Shown here piece by piece: positions 22,063 to 33,260 of a stretch of 64,000 nucleotides of DNA (position 1 is its first letter; every line of letters starts with the position of its first letter). The stretch spans positions 6,792,119 through 6,856,118 of the forward strand of contig NC_061816.1 of the NCBI RefSeq assembly GCF_021462225.1. Reading direction: 5' to 3'. The stretch comes from Girardinichthys multiradiatus. Lineage: Eukaryota; Chordata; Actinopteri; Cyprinodontiformes; Goodeidae. The position numbers and the translations under genes were made by a program. The notes below the pieces were generated by a model. That model was not told the DNA's origin and did no database searches. It saw only the letters and a list, made by a program, of their open reading frames with translations.

Positions 22063-25000
22063 TGTTTAACATGTACCTGTTTATTCTGATATGTAAAACA
22101 CCATAATTAAATGGGTCGGTACTTTGCTGATATGCTAAATCACAGCTATAATAACATAAAAATGCTGAATGTTTATCCATATTGTTACAGAAAATATTCT
22201 AAACTTTATGAACTTCACTTTTGCTTTTATGTCAAAGGTCTCATGGATTTCCATAAACCAAGCGTTGCCTTTTTGGTCCATGAAACCTGTAATATAAAGC
22301 AGCACAATGAGGCAGGAAGACGAAGATTGGGAGCCTGAAAGCCGAGAGCTTGTAGGGGTTTGACCCTGGCTATTTAGCCTACGAGCTGCGAGCAGCAGGA
22401 AGCGGGGTTGAAGTCGGAGCTCAACAGGGGCTTGTGGGGGAAACGGCACACTTCAACCTGACTGGGCACTTCCTGCTCTAGAAACAACAGAGGCCACACA
22501 TGGTAATGCTGAAACTCCTCCGGTGACACAGCTCTTAATGGACCAGAGGAAAGCCTGAGGAGAGTCAGGTTGGGCTGGGGACGAGGGGGATCAATCGGTA
22601 TCGTGGGAAGCTTTTAAAGACTCCACTCTTGTTTGAGATTTAAAAATAGAGACGGTCTCGCTGCTCCCATAGCAGAGGGGGACCTCACCATACGGCGCTT
22701 CTGGACTGATGCACCAGCAGTCCCACAAGTATGAAACACTGAAAAATATCATCAAAATGTGGTGCTCTCTGAACCCCTGGTGGGACTTTGTAAAAGCCCA
22801 GTAATTTACTTTAGTAATTAACTTTACTAAAGGACCCGTTTTATTTCAACTTCCCTCATCTGGTTCTACTTCACAGCAATTTCCCACATTTTTTTTTACA
22901 GCTGTGGGAGTTTTCTTTTTTAAGGTTATTGAAAGGAAAACAAAAGATAAAGTGGATTCAATGATTATCCAGGGACTTTATGAAGCTTGAACCCGGAGAT
23001 ATCTGGACAACATCAAGGGATCAAGTAACTTATTGTGTACCAACTGAATTTATTGGACACACTGAACAATACAGTTAAGTGCTCAGCAGGGAAGATCACA
23101 TTTGGACACAATTTGGTGCACATGCAAAGCAGTGATTGGTGTGTAAATAGTTTGATCCACAAAGAGCTGGCTCATCTAGAACAGACATACGTGATGGTGT
23201 TACCAGTGCAAGGATAATGTTAGCAGGCAGTAACCAAAGCATACAATCAATCACAGACATTAGAGATGACATCTTAGTTACATGGAAAAGTGTAACACAG
23301 ATGTTTACGTTTGTTTATACAGCATCAAACAGATCCAACCCATAACCCAGAAATATATAACTCTGTTTGGTCCAAGATCACCTCTATGCAGTCATAAAGT
23401 CAGACTGAGATTTAGTAACATGCAGTCAAATTTAATAAAGCTAATGGGTAAAATGTTCATCTAAACAAGCCAACTGCATTTTATAGAAAAATCAGTAGTG
23501 TAAACAAAGCCGATGGCAAGAATTACTCAATTGTTTGATCCAGAAAAAAGAAACACCCAAATATGCATCGCTGAGCCAGGAGTGCCATATTTGGAAAGGA
23601 AAAACACAGAATAGGTGAAGTTAAAGGCATCAACAACTCTGTGTCTGACTTCATTCAAGAAACAAGCACGGCTTAATACTGAAACACTTACCAAGGAGTA
23701 CTTTCTATGAGTGAAAACTGTCCCAAGTCACTGTTCTGAATGTCTGTTTGGAGCTGTGATGACTGATGGCCTTGGTGGCCCTTCAAGATGAGCCAGCTCC
23801 TTGAAAACCCACAGCTGGTCTGCCTGAGGACCAAAATGAACCATTCCCTCTGTGATTCGGCGATGCAGTGGACAACTGAAGGTCTTGGGTCAAAAGTTAC
23901 TGGTATAGCTGTCTATGATTTTACCCTCCTTCACAAAAACTCTAGTTCAATCTAAAGAAAAGTTACCCCCTTGCATGACCCTGCCACCACCATGTTTTAT
24001 TGTGGGTTTTATCATCAGTGTTGTTTCAATGGCAGATTTACAGTGTTGCTGTCAGCCTCCCTGATCAGTCTCTGTCTTGTCTTTTCATTCATTTTGGACT
24101 GTGGTCCATGCGATCATGCTGACAGTTTGCAACCTCTCTGCAAATTATGGCCTCAGCTAAAGGATGCTACTAAGCAAAGGTCAGCAAATTCATGAAATGT
24201 TTTATCAAAGCCTGTTTTATTAGGCACAAAACCCTGTAATATTAACAGGGGTGTGTCACCGTTTGAGTTTTACTTTAAATTGATTAATTATAGCAGATTT
24301 ATTTGCATTACCCTAGTTTAATGGAGCTTATTAGTGCTGCAGAGAAATGGTGAACAGAGAAAGGGTATTTTATAAAAACCTCAAGGAGAAGTGCCCAAAT
24401 TAGACCCACTTTGCTTCTCTTTTTTACGGCTCGATGACTAGAGATCTTTTGACGAGAAGAAGGAACTGTTGTCAGACTGAACCTCCCGTCCCACAGCCCC
24501 TCCTTCTCCTCTAAATACACAAAGGAAATGTCGGAAGCTGTGAAGCGGCGAGCTGCTACCTGAATAAATGACAAAAACCATGTGAGGAATTCAGCCTTCC
24601 TTAGCCATGTGTGAACTGAGGTGGCTGAGGAGACCCTCTGGTATAACAATGGGTGAGATGTACTGGGTTTAAGGGTGTCATACTGGTGCAGAGGTCTTGA
24701 TTTAAGATCTAATTGGAGATTTCGGAGAGCTGTCGTCTGTAGATCTTCCACATTTTCACAGAAAATACAGATTTCTCTTTTCTTCTTCCTTCTGTCTGTA
24801 TTTGACAGCTTGTAACTGCCAGGAGTGTTTTGCTACCAGCGGATTTGACAATCATTGTTTCTTTTTCTCTGTTAAACAAAGGTACACTTGTTCAGCTGTT
24901 GGCTCCAGCCCACCACCCTACTCTCGTTCAGGGTTTTGGCCTGTTCTCTTTCTGTGGAAATGCTCTCCCTCGACAGAACGAGACCTAATGAAGATATTTG

Positions 25001-25314
25001 TTTCCACTCAGGTAGAGCTGGCACGTGCCCGCCTCTGCCTGAGCTCTCGGAGACAATTAGCCGACACCTGCTCGCAGCAGATTGCTCTGGCAGATTCCTG
25101 CCGCTCCTCGTCGCCTCCGACACCGCCATCTGGACTGGGAGAGGTGTTGCACAGGTCGCCTTGCAGGAACCTGCCAGCCAGGAGCAGATCAGGGGAAAAA
25201 TAAAAACAGAATGTCGAAGTCGGCGTCTTTATTTCTGCCTGAACATCTGATCTTTGTTTCTGGGCAAAGACTTCACATTTTGGAATGGCAGAGATAGTGC
25301 TATTATGTCACACA
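22063..25314. other. Unassigned 3.3 kb, no host gene seen
   Basis: No reading frame shows a known domain, including the 147-codon frame at 24,308-24,751 on the minus strand. A phrase near 23,975-24,005 (CCTGCCACCACCATGTTTTA) resembles the Tc1 GGS-block in reverse, but the flanks do not support a confident element. The block from about 24,480 to 25,200 is less AT-rich and non-repetitive and could contain conserved noncoding sequence. Confidence 0.35.
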
Positions 25315-26253
25315 CAGTGCTTCACAAAACTATTCACATCCCTTTAACTCTACCAAAACTGTAATGTATGTTATTTGCATTTTATGTAATAGACTAACAC
25401 AAAGAATATCATAATTATGAATCAAAAGAAAAATGATACGCAATTTTCTAAGGTTTTACAAATAAAAAGCTGAGAACTGTGGCATATCCCCTTTTTCTCT
25501 GATACCCCTAAATAAGCTCTGTTCCAAACGATTGCCTTGAAAACTCTTAAAAAATTGTGGTAAAAATAACTGCATTCAAAACCCCAAATACACAATTCCC
25601 ATTGTGAGACATGGTGGTGGCAGCATCATACCGTGGGATCCACAAAAGTATCTTAAGTATCAAAGTATCTTAGGATTTTATGTATAGTACATCATTCTTT
25701 TTCCATTTTTTTAACAATAAAATCTGGAAAGTGTGGCATGCACACGTTATCTTTGATAGTCCTAAATAAAATTAAGTGCACCAAACTCACCCCGTCTTTA
25801 GCATTTTGCAGCCGCTTTCTTCCAGGATTATTTCACTCCACCCATCTTCCCATCAACTCTGACCAGCTTCTCTGTCCCTGCTGAACGAAAGCATCCCCAC
25901 AGCATGATGCTGCCACCAACATGTTTCACATTACTATGTTCAGGGTGGTAGTTTTCTGCTGCACAGAGTTTTGCATATAGGCCAGAAAGTTGAATTTTGT
26001 TCTTATCTGACCAGAGCACCATTTTCCATTTTCACACAGGAATTTATTTAGGGGTATCAGAGTAAAGACACCTGAAGACATAGTTACACCACACTTTATA
26101 GATTCTTATCTGTAAAAAAACTTTGAAAACTATGGATTCTTTTCCTGTTACTTCACTATTACCCTTCATTTTGTGTTAGTTTCTAAACTAAAATCGGGAA
26201 AAATACAATGAAGTCTGTAGTTTAAAAGTGACAAAATCTGCAACAATTCACAG
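25315..26253 (+). mobile_element. Tc1/mariner family A, rearranged non-autonomous element
   Basis: The left end (CAGTGCTTCACAAAACTATT at 25,315) and the right end (GTGACAAAATCTGCAACAAT, about 26,229) are terminal inverted repeats of family A. The interior is scrambled. A + strand GGS block (about 25,610-25,640, reading HGGGSI) comes first, then what looks like a second copy of the terminal region (about 25,650-25,770). A minus-strand transposase piece follows (25,828-26,022) containing HVGGSIMLWGCFRSAG. Opposed copies of the same block could fold into a hairpin. No complete transposase is present. Confidence 0.75.
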
Positions 26254-27369
26254 TTTCGGTCCAAATCTGCTTGTGATTTATTGTTGATCCCCGGTGTTGC
26301 TGCATGACAGAAGCACTTGGAGACAGGAAGAAGACGTGGATGTCCATGTTAATGAGTCTCTGCACACCTACAGCACTGCCCATTCCATTCAAGTACGATC
26401 ACATGCAAACTAAAAACACGAAAACACAGCCCTGCACTGAGAAACTCATGCAAACCAACATGCCTGTGGCATCAGAATTACCCCGATACATTGCAACATT
26501 CATTAGTTTGCTTGTCTTATTTCAAACATTTCCTGTTTGATTCTTCGACTTAATTGTCACTAAAATTACAGATCTGCACAAGCTGCCATATTTGTTACTG
26601 ATTGGCCCAGAGGGGGAAAAGTGTGGGCGTGGGGTCCTGTTGCCTTGTTTTACTGTTACAATCACTGAGTCAGAGAGGATGGAGAGCGTCACCTAAATGG
26701 CTCACACGTTGGAGCAGATCCTCGTCCACCCCCCTCACCCCCTGAGCAACGCAAACCCAAAGTGACCGGCCGGATCGCTGGGGATTCATGAGTGCGACAC
26801 CTCTGCGTCCGCACATGATCCTAACGTGCTTAATATTCATGTTTCAGACAGAAAAGACAAATCTGGCTGATTTATTCGATCATCTCACTTGTGTGCACTT
26901 CGCTTCCCTTTCCAAAACGATTCAGGTTGCAGGGAAGGAGGGAAGGAGGGAAGGGCTCTGGGCGAGTCACACCAGGCAGCATCAACGCAAAGCCGAGCAC
27001 AAACAACAGGCAAGGATTTACCGAGGAATTTTAAATGGAAATAAAGAGTTTGGAAATATATTTAGATGTATGCGAAGTGTTTGAGAGGTTGTTTTTTCTG
27101 TTGACCTGCCGAATAATCATTTCAAGTCGATGTGTTGTGTTTTAGTAAACTACATCAGCTTTCTCATTTATTCTAATAAATTTTACACAGAACAATTTTA
27201 TTATTCAGGAGTTTCAAAAGTACCTTTTGAAAATAATCTTTAAGCACGTATTAAACCGCCAAAATTTCTGCATTAAAACGTTTTTTTCATTTGTCTGATC
27301 TTAATTTCATGTTCTCGTTAGATGTCAGGAGAAAATTATCTTAATGACAGAAATAAAGGCATGAAAACA
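26254..27369. other. Unassigned, no gene seen
   Basis: The part from about 26,600 to 26,900 is GC-richer with several CpGs and is non-repetitive. GGAAGGAGGGAAGGAGGG-type purine runs lie near 26,935. Nothing can be assigned. Confidence 0.35.
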
Positions 27370-27466
27370 TCAGTCTGTGTGGAATAATCTATATAATGTG
27401 TTTCAGTTAGTAATGGAGTTACTGAAATAAATTAACTTTTCATTTATATTCTAATGTATTGAATGG
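27370..27466 (+). mobile_element. Tc1/mariner family B, right terminal fragment
   Basis: GAGTTACTGAAATAAATTAA followed by CTTTTCATTTATATTCTAAT is the right terminal region of family B, whose inverted repeat is seen at 21,509 in the opposite orientation. Only about 100 bases remain. Confidence 0.55.
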
Positions 27467-28559
27467 GTTTGTTCAAAATAAATAAAAAGATAATAATGAT
27501 AAATTCAAAGTGACAGATTTAAGAGAATCTTTGGTTCTGGCCCACAAGGTTTCTAAAAGTACTAACGTGCTTGTTAACTTATGATGTTTTTTTTATGCTA
27601 ATCATTAGGAATCAGAAAACAAAACATATTTCAGTCCACAAAGCCACACATAGAGTATAAAATTACAACTTCACAAACGCACGCTGTCTGTGAAAGATTA
27701 ACAGGTTGACTTTAAACACAGAAAACACAGCTCGAAACAATTCCAACCCAACACAAAGGCCCAGAGTGCAGGCCTCCTGACGCTTCCCTTTCATCCACAG
27801 AGTTGCACAGCTGCTCACCTTATTGCCAGCAGAGCTCTTCAACCCCCAACCTTGCCTTCAAGGTACTCTCTGAAAGTGTGTGGGCTTTTGTTTGCTTCTG
27901 TCTAATCTGCACACATGGGTGTCTTCGCTGTGTCTGTGCGTGGCTGTAGGTATGTGCATGTGTTTCCCGGGGTCAAGCCTCAGAGGCCAGGCTAGCTGGC
28001 TGCCCTCCTCCATCAACTGTGTTTTCATGCGTGTAGCTCGGCCTCTGTAACCCCCACATCCACACGGTGAAACAGGTAGCAAGGGCAACATGTATTATTC
28101 ATACGAGAAATTGAATTGGCAAAGTCGGTGTCGAGTCATATGAGTAGATCTGGATGATGTGGGCAGGGTGGTTAATGTCAACTTTCATTTCCTGGAAGTG
28201 GTGCTTAGGGAAAACGCTACATACTGTGTTTCAGTCGCTCTCACAGTGGGAGTTTAAAGTAAGTGCTTCTTACAGGGAACCATCCAGTGTGATTGTGTAC
28301 TCAGGGTATAGTGACATATATATCTGCAAACATTACAAACGTAACTAAACAAACACACAGGCTCAATGGAAAGTGTACTGGAAGTGAGCCGTCTTGCACC
28401 ATTGAAAAGATATACAGTAGTTGTAATGTGCCATTCATTTTGGCCCTTTAGTGGTTTATTTGAACAGTTCTTGAACATCCAACTGCAGTGACTGAATGAT
28501 GAAAAAGAATTTGTAAATTCTTTGTCCATTTCTCAAAATGACCCACTGAAGCTGAATGC
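27467..28559. other. Unassigned, no gene seen
   Basis: Non-repetitive AT-rich to GC-balanced sequence with no supported gene or element. Confidence 0.35.
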
Positions 28560-28899
28560 ATGCCAGAGCCTTTCCAGAAGCACTTTCGATGTGTTCAGGA
28601 TCATGTTCCTGTTGGAAAACCAACTATGTTCAAGTTTCAACCATCTAGTGGTTGCGGACATAGTCCTCCTCCGTCAATGTTCCATTCACTTTGTGGAGCA
28701 GCAAAACATCCCCACAGCATGATGCTGCCATCACTGTGGTAAGCAGTTGTTACAGTGTTATGTTTCTTCTTATCATTGTGACCAATTGGTTAAATCTTTG
28801 TCGGGTCTGACTGTATGTTTTTTTTTAGAAGGCTTTGGCTTGTCCATGTGGAAGAAAAACAGCCCCACAACATGATGCTGCCACCACTGTGCTTTGCAG
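28560..28899 (-). mobile_element. Tc1/mariner transposase fragments
   Basis: Two successive minus-strand copies of the transposase GGSIMLWGCF block are visible. One lies near 28,705-28,735 (SDGSIMLWGCFAA). The other lies near 28,855-28,895 (HSGGSIMLWGCFSST). This block precedes the second catalytic aspartate in Tc1 transposases. Two copies so close together indicate either two adjacent elements or a duplication. The second is interrupted at 28,899 by the hAT-type MITE and resumes at 29,273. Confidence 0.65.
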
Positions 28900-29272
28900 T
28901 AGGGCTGAAATAATTAATCGGATTAAACGTGAATAATGGATTATTGAAATAATCTTTAACTGATCGAATAATCATTAACTGAAGTATACAGACTCTAAAT
29001 TGTGCAATTTGCTATAACAACCCATTCAGAGCAGTAAATAAGCCAAAATTGTTCAACAAATAAATACATTTTGTATTTAAGGTGAAAAACCTTCTTTGTC
29101 TGTAAATATGCTCTATCCAAATCTCATCAAGTGGCATGGCTGTAGCTTCACCTGGTTCAAATTCTGTAAAAAAAAATTCTATTAAGCCCCTTTTGCTAAT
29201 TGATTATTAATAGATTGATCAAAAAACTAGTCGACAGGTTAATTAGCCAAATAGTTATTAGTTGCAGCCCTA
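28900..29272. mobile_element. hAT-type MITE nested in a Tc1 remnant
   Basis: A 373-bp non-coding element begins TAGGGCTGAAATAATTAATC and ends with the inverted form TTAGTTGCAGCCCTA. Its interior is AT-rich, with further inverted ATTAATCG/GATTATTAAT-type arms near both ends. The flanking 8-mers are CTTTGCAG (28,892-28,899) and CTTGACAG (29,273-29,280), matching at six of eight positions. An imperfect 8-bp duplication and this terminus fit the hAT superfamily. It carries no transposase, so it would have been moved by one encoded elsewhere. Confidence 0.75.
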
Positions 29273-29450
29273 CTTGACAGTACTGTAGGTAAAGAGCTTC
29301 CAGGTCTGAAAAGCTCACCTCCAAGGATACTTCTAGTCATTATGACTTGGTCAATCTCTGTCATTATCTGACCGTAAAACTTTTCTCCATAAGATTTTTG
29401 GCTTGTCTATTTTGTAGCAAAACAGCCCCACAGCATGGTGACAGTATTAA
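29273..29450 (-). mobile_element. Tc1/mariner fragment, continuation after the MITE
   Basis: The sequence after the MITE resumes the Tc1 remnant (GACAGTACTGTAGGTAAAG). A further minus-strand GGS-like block follows near 29,420-29,440 (complement of CAGCCCCACAGCATGGTGAC). Frames are broken. Confidence 0.5.
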
Positions 29451-31019
29451 GTGACCATATGTTTAAAAGCCTCACCGGCCAGAACTATGTCTAAGGCCTG
29501 TTGATCTCTTATAGTCACAACTTACTACAGAACACTACCATTAACCAAATAGTAGTGAAGGTGTAAGTATATAATTGAGCCTCTATGAATGTTTTGAGCT
29601 TTTCTGACTCAACCAAATGTGCCAGTTGAGTGTGAAGATGTTTCTTTCCCCTGAACATTGTTGGTCAAAGGTCCAAAAGGAATATGTGAGCAAAAAACAA
29701 TTGATTTTACAGGAACAGTTTTAAGAAAAACAGCTTTTTATCTCCTCATGCTTCGGGATCGCAATTAGTCTGACGATGGCATATTAATCATTGCAAGTGC
29801 TTCACTCTGAACTCCATCCCGTTAGCAGAAGCAGGCCGGAGATGAACAAAAACCCAGCAGTTGCATCGCCCACACAAAGTGTAATGGATGCCTGCATCAA
29901 CACAAGCACCGTTTTTTCTTCTTCAGCACGCCTGCATGGCCCGAGGGAGAGCAGAGGAAGTTAGGCACCTTTTAGCCTTACACCTGGCACCAGATACACA
30001 GAGGCAGACAAAGTTCAATTCCCTCTGCAAACGTGGGTTTTTTTATTTTCAACGTGTCAGAGATGGTGTGCATGTGTGTGCGCACGTCTCAATGGGCAAA
30101 AATGCAATATGAAGTGCGAAGAGGCAGTAAGAGAAAGCACAGGAACAGACCTGCATAATGGAGCCCAGATCCCCTATTGGTTCCTTTTTAACACCTCGCA
30201 GTAGTCTGAGAGGAGAGTGAGACAGAAGGAGACAGACAGGGAGGGCGACAGCCAGACAGAAAGCAAGAAAGAAACAACAACTTGTAATGAAGCAGACAGC
30301 AGAAGACTGGATGTAACAACAACTCAAGACTTCTGCGAACACTCTTCAGAAGTTGTTTGGAAAAAGTTGTCTGGCGCCAAATCTGGGCAGACGAGGCCTT
30401 TGATTCAGGGTCTGGAAATACCTCATCTTTGGCGGCACAAGAACATTTTTCAAGCTTAAAGGGAGGGGATTGTATCGATTCAAAGTCGGACACAACCATC
30501 CAATCATCACACACCTACATGGGAGGGATTTCATGGGCTACCTTTGTTACCTTCTGAAGTTTTCGTCTCTCCCCTGCCCTCACCAGATGAGACTGTACAA
30601 AGAAGCAACGGTGCCTTGAAAGGAGAGAATTTCAAGCTTGCTTTGGGCAAACAGGAGGCTTTGAAGCATCCACTTCTCTATTAAAAGGAGACCAGGGCAG
30701 AGAGAGAGAGAGAGAAAATCAATGTTGACACAAAAAAGTGTGCTATCTATTGCTGAAATCCTCCTGGATGGAAGATAGTAACTTGTAGAGGATATGGATA
30801 TGGACTTTGTGAACTTCATATTTGCTGTAAGGAGACGGAAACATGTTCCAACAAGATTTAAAATGTTCTTCTAAATTCCTTAAATGGCATTTGTTAAATG
30901 TGAAAAGAAGATTTCAATCGATGATTCAAGCTGTCAATCAATTTTTTACTTTTTGCCTGTCCAGTGTTTGGTCGCAAATGTAATGGGTCCAGTAAGGAGA
31001 TATCTTTCTCTTAGGGTCT
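29451..31019. other. Unassigned; short (GA)n near 30,699
   Basis: No gene is supported. A short GA dinucleotide run spans about 30,699-30,714. The part from about 29,740 to 29,900 is non-repetitive with GATCGCAATTAGTCTGACG and could be regulatory, but there is nothing decisive. Confidence 0.35.
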
Positions 31020-31435
31020 ACTTTTCACAAAGTAAAACTCATGTATTATATTGATTTATCACACAGAGAGTGCAATATTCAAGCTGTTATTTCTTGTAAT
31101 TTTGAGGATAATGGCTTACAAATAATGAAAACTCAAAATTCAGTGTCACTGAAAATTTGAATATTGTCAAAACGTTAAATATTTTAAACTAATTGTGTCC
31201 CAAAATAATCATCTAAGCATCTCTAGAGGCTTCCAATCATAGGAAAGATTGCTGCATGGACAGATTTTCAGAAGGCAGTCATTGAAACCATCCACAAGGA
31301 GGGTAAGCCACAAAGGATCATTGCTAAAAAAGATGGTTGTTCAGAGTGCTGCATCGAAGCATGTTCATATAAAGTTGAGTGGAAGGAAAAAGTGTGGTAA
31401 GTAAGGGTGCAGCAGTAACAGAGATAACTGCAGCC
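31020..31435 (+). mobile_element. Tc1/mariner family B, left half
   Basis: The family B leader sequence (CACACAGAGAGTGCAATATT, about 31,062, and ATGGCTTACAAATAATGAAA, about 31,110) is followed by decayed transposase N-terminal sequence including CCACAAGGAGGGTAAGCCAC (about 31,292). Its right half resumes at about 31,880, and the family D LINE fragment lies between. The extreme left inverted repeat is not recognisable. Confidence 0.65.
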
Positions 31436-31439
31436 CTGA

Positions 31440-31860
31440 GAGGATAGAATTATTTGCTGTTTCAGCTTTTAACTTTATGTTTTCTCTCTGTTTTTTCTCT
31501 TCCTAGAATCTACATCTGTGCTTAGCTTTGACACCTTCATGAAAGGGGAACATCTGCTGAGCTACTGCTGTCAGCAACTTAATGCTCTCCTTCTACAGAT
31601 AATACACTTGGCCCTGTCTTTTAGTGTCTAACCATGTCTCTCCTAGACATAGCTACTGGTTGTGCTTCTACTGTGACCAACTGTATGGGCTCATTTTCAT
31701 ACTCTAGGCTGGGTCAGACCTTCTCTGTCTAGCTGCATATCTCTCTTAGATAACCCACTAGAGGAGCTACTACTGCCTTTAATGTTTAAATTTTCACATA
31801 GAAAGTACTCCTGGTGTCAGTGCTTCTGTGTTCTTTTTCTGTCTCTGCTATGTTTTCTCA
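31440..31860 (+). mobile_element. LINE 3'-UTR family D, copy 2, nested in Tc1 family B
   Basis: The segment contains TTTTTCTCTTCCTAGAATCT (about 31,492), TCTCTCCTAGACATAGCTAC (about 31,638) and ATAGAAAGTACTCCTGG (about 31,799). These phrases belong to the upstream part of family D and recur at 36,990-37,345. It lies between the two halves of a family B Tc1 copy, so it probably inserted there or was joined by rearrangement. The 3' end with the GTTAAAAGGGAG block is absent. Confidence 0.5.
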
Positions 31861-31879
31861 AACCCCCAGTCAGGGGCTC

Positions 31880-32455
31880 ACAAACCTTATGAAGACGTTG
31901 ATTTCATTTTCCAGCAGGACTTGGTACTGGCCCACACTGACAAAGGTACCAAAATTTGGTCCAATGCTGGGCTTGATGAGCCAGCAAACTGGTCTGACCT
32001 GAACCCCTTAGAGAATCTATGGAGTATTGTCCAGAGGAAGACGAGAAACACCAGACCCAACAATGCAGAAGGCCGCTGCCTGAAGGCCAATATCAAAGTA
32101 ACCTGGGCTTCCAGAACACTTCAGCAGAACCACAAGCTGATCTCCTCCATGCCACGCCACACTGGAGCAATAATTCATGCAAAAGGAGCCCCAACCAAGT
32201 ACTGAGTGCATAGAAATGAACAGTCCTTTCAGAAGCCTGACATTTCTGTTTAAAATATATTTGTTGTATTAATCTGATGTAATATATCAATTTTCTGAGA
32301 CACTAAATGTTGGGCTTTTAATTCTCTGTAAACCAGAATCATCAACATTACAAGAAGTAAAGGCTTGAAATATTTCACTGTGTGGAATGACTCTAAGCAC
32401 GTTCTGAAATGAGTTACAAAAATATGTTTTCACAATATTCTAATTCATCTCAACT
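31880..32455 (+). mobile_element. Tc1/mariner family B, transposase C-terminus and right end
   Basis: The + frame from about 31,900 reads DFIFQQDLVLAHTDKGTKIW, then SDLNPLENLW, and ends HAKGAPTKY with TGA at about 32,203. QQD and ENLW carry the second and third catalytic acids of a DD34E transposase. Only 30 residues separate them here, against 34 in the family A copy at 58,152, which implies a small deletion. The 3' UTR leads to the inverted repeat CACAATATTCTAATTCATCT, ending near 32,455. Without the N-terminal and first-aspartate regions in frame this is a pseudogene. Confidence 0.78.
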
Positions 32456-33260
32456 ACATTCATCTAAATCTGCCCATGCATCTCATCCCAATCCTTTAGT
32501 CCATCTCCTGCCAACCTGCCCCAGTCCATACATCTACCTTACCAAAACCCATCTTGCCCATGGACATCCCAATTCCCCAGTCCATCTCACCCAATCTATC
32601 TATTTTACCCCAGTCTGTTTACCTATCTCGCAACACTGTGCCAAATTCCCTCTCAGCGTTATCCAACCCAAGTCATCTATTGCCCTTGCCAACACCTGCC
32701 TCACCTAAAGCCGCCCCAATTTTCCTATCCATCTTGCCATATTCAATCAATTTATCTCACCCCAGTCCTTGTAGATGTCTTATCAGTCCTTCCAATCTGT
32801 CTTTGTCTTACTGTCTATCAATCATGCCCCAATCTGTCTATCAATCTTACCCAATCTGCCCCAGTCCACCTACCCATCTAACCCCAATTGTTTTGACCCC
32901 TATCCACCCCAATCTGTGCTTCCCTCTCTATCCATCTTGCCCCCATATGCCCAAATTAATTTTTCTATGTTGCCCCAGTCCCTCTCATCCATATCCGCCC
33001 CAATCTAATTACCCATCTTGTCTCAATCTCTATGCATAACACTCTTCACAATCCAATGAATCTATTTGCCACACTTGATCTCATCCCTTCTCTCCTCCGT
33101 ATCCATCTATGTCATGCCCAGATTCATCTCACCCCATCTACCAAATGCATCTTACCTGTATACACCCTAATCTTACCCCAATCTGTTTGTCCATCTCGGT
33201 CAAATATGCTCCAGATCGCCGATCCATGTCTCCCCTCTCCACCCCAATCCAGTTATTTTC
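32456..33260. repeat. Degenerate C/T-rich minisatellite
   Basis: About 0.8 kb is made of imperfect units resembling CCCAATCTGTCTATCCATCT, spaced roughly 23-34 bases apart and strongly pyrimidine-biased on the + strand. It starts immediately after the right end of the family B Tc1 copy. Proline- and serine-rich open frames (for example 32,554-33,039) exist only because the unit lacks stop codons in some frames. Confidence 0.75.

Noticed and set aside
23960..24010. Tc1 fragment
   Set aside because: One short phrase resembles the reversed GGS block, but the flanking sequence does not align in order with any Tc1 part I can recognise.
24308..24751. 147-codon minus-strand frame
   Set aside because: No recognisable domain, no supporting splice sites or neighbours, and amino-acid use looks unconstrained. 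It is kept only as part of an unassigned stretch.
32554..33039. 161-codon Pro/Ser-rich open frame
   Set aside because: It lies entirely in the degenerate C/T-rich minisatellite. The composition and repeated Leu/Ser/Pro pattern follow the repeat unit, and there is no domain.
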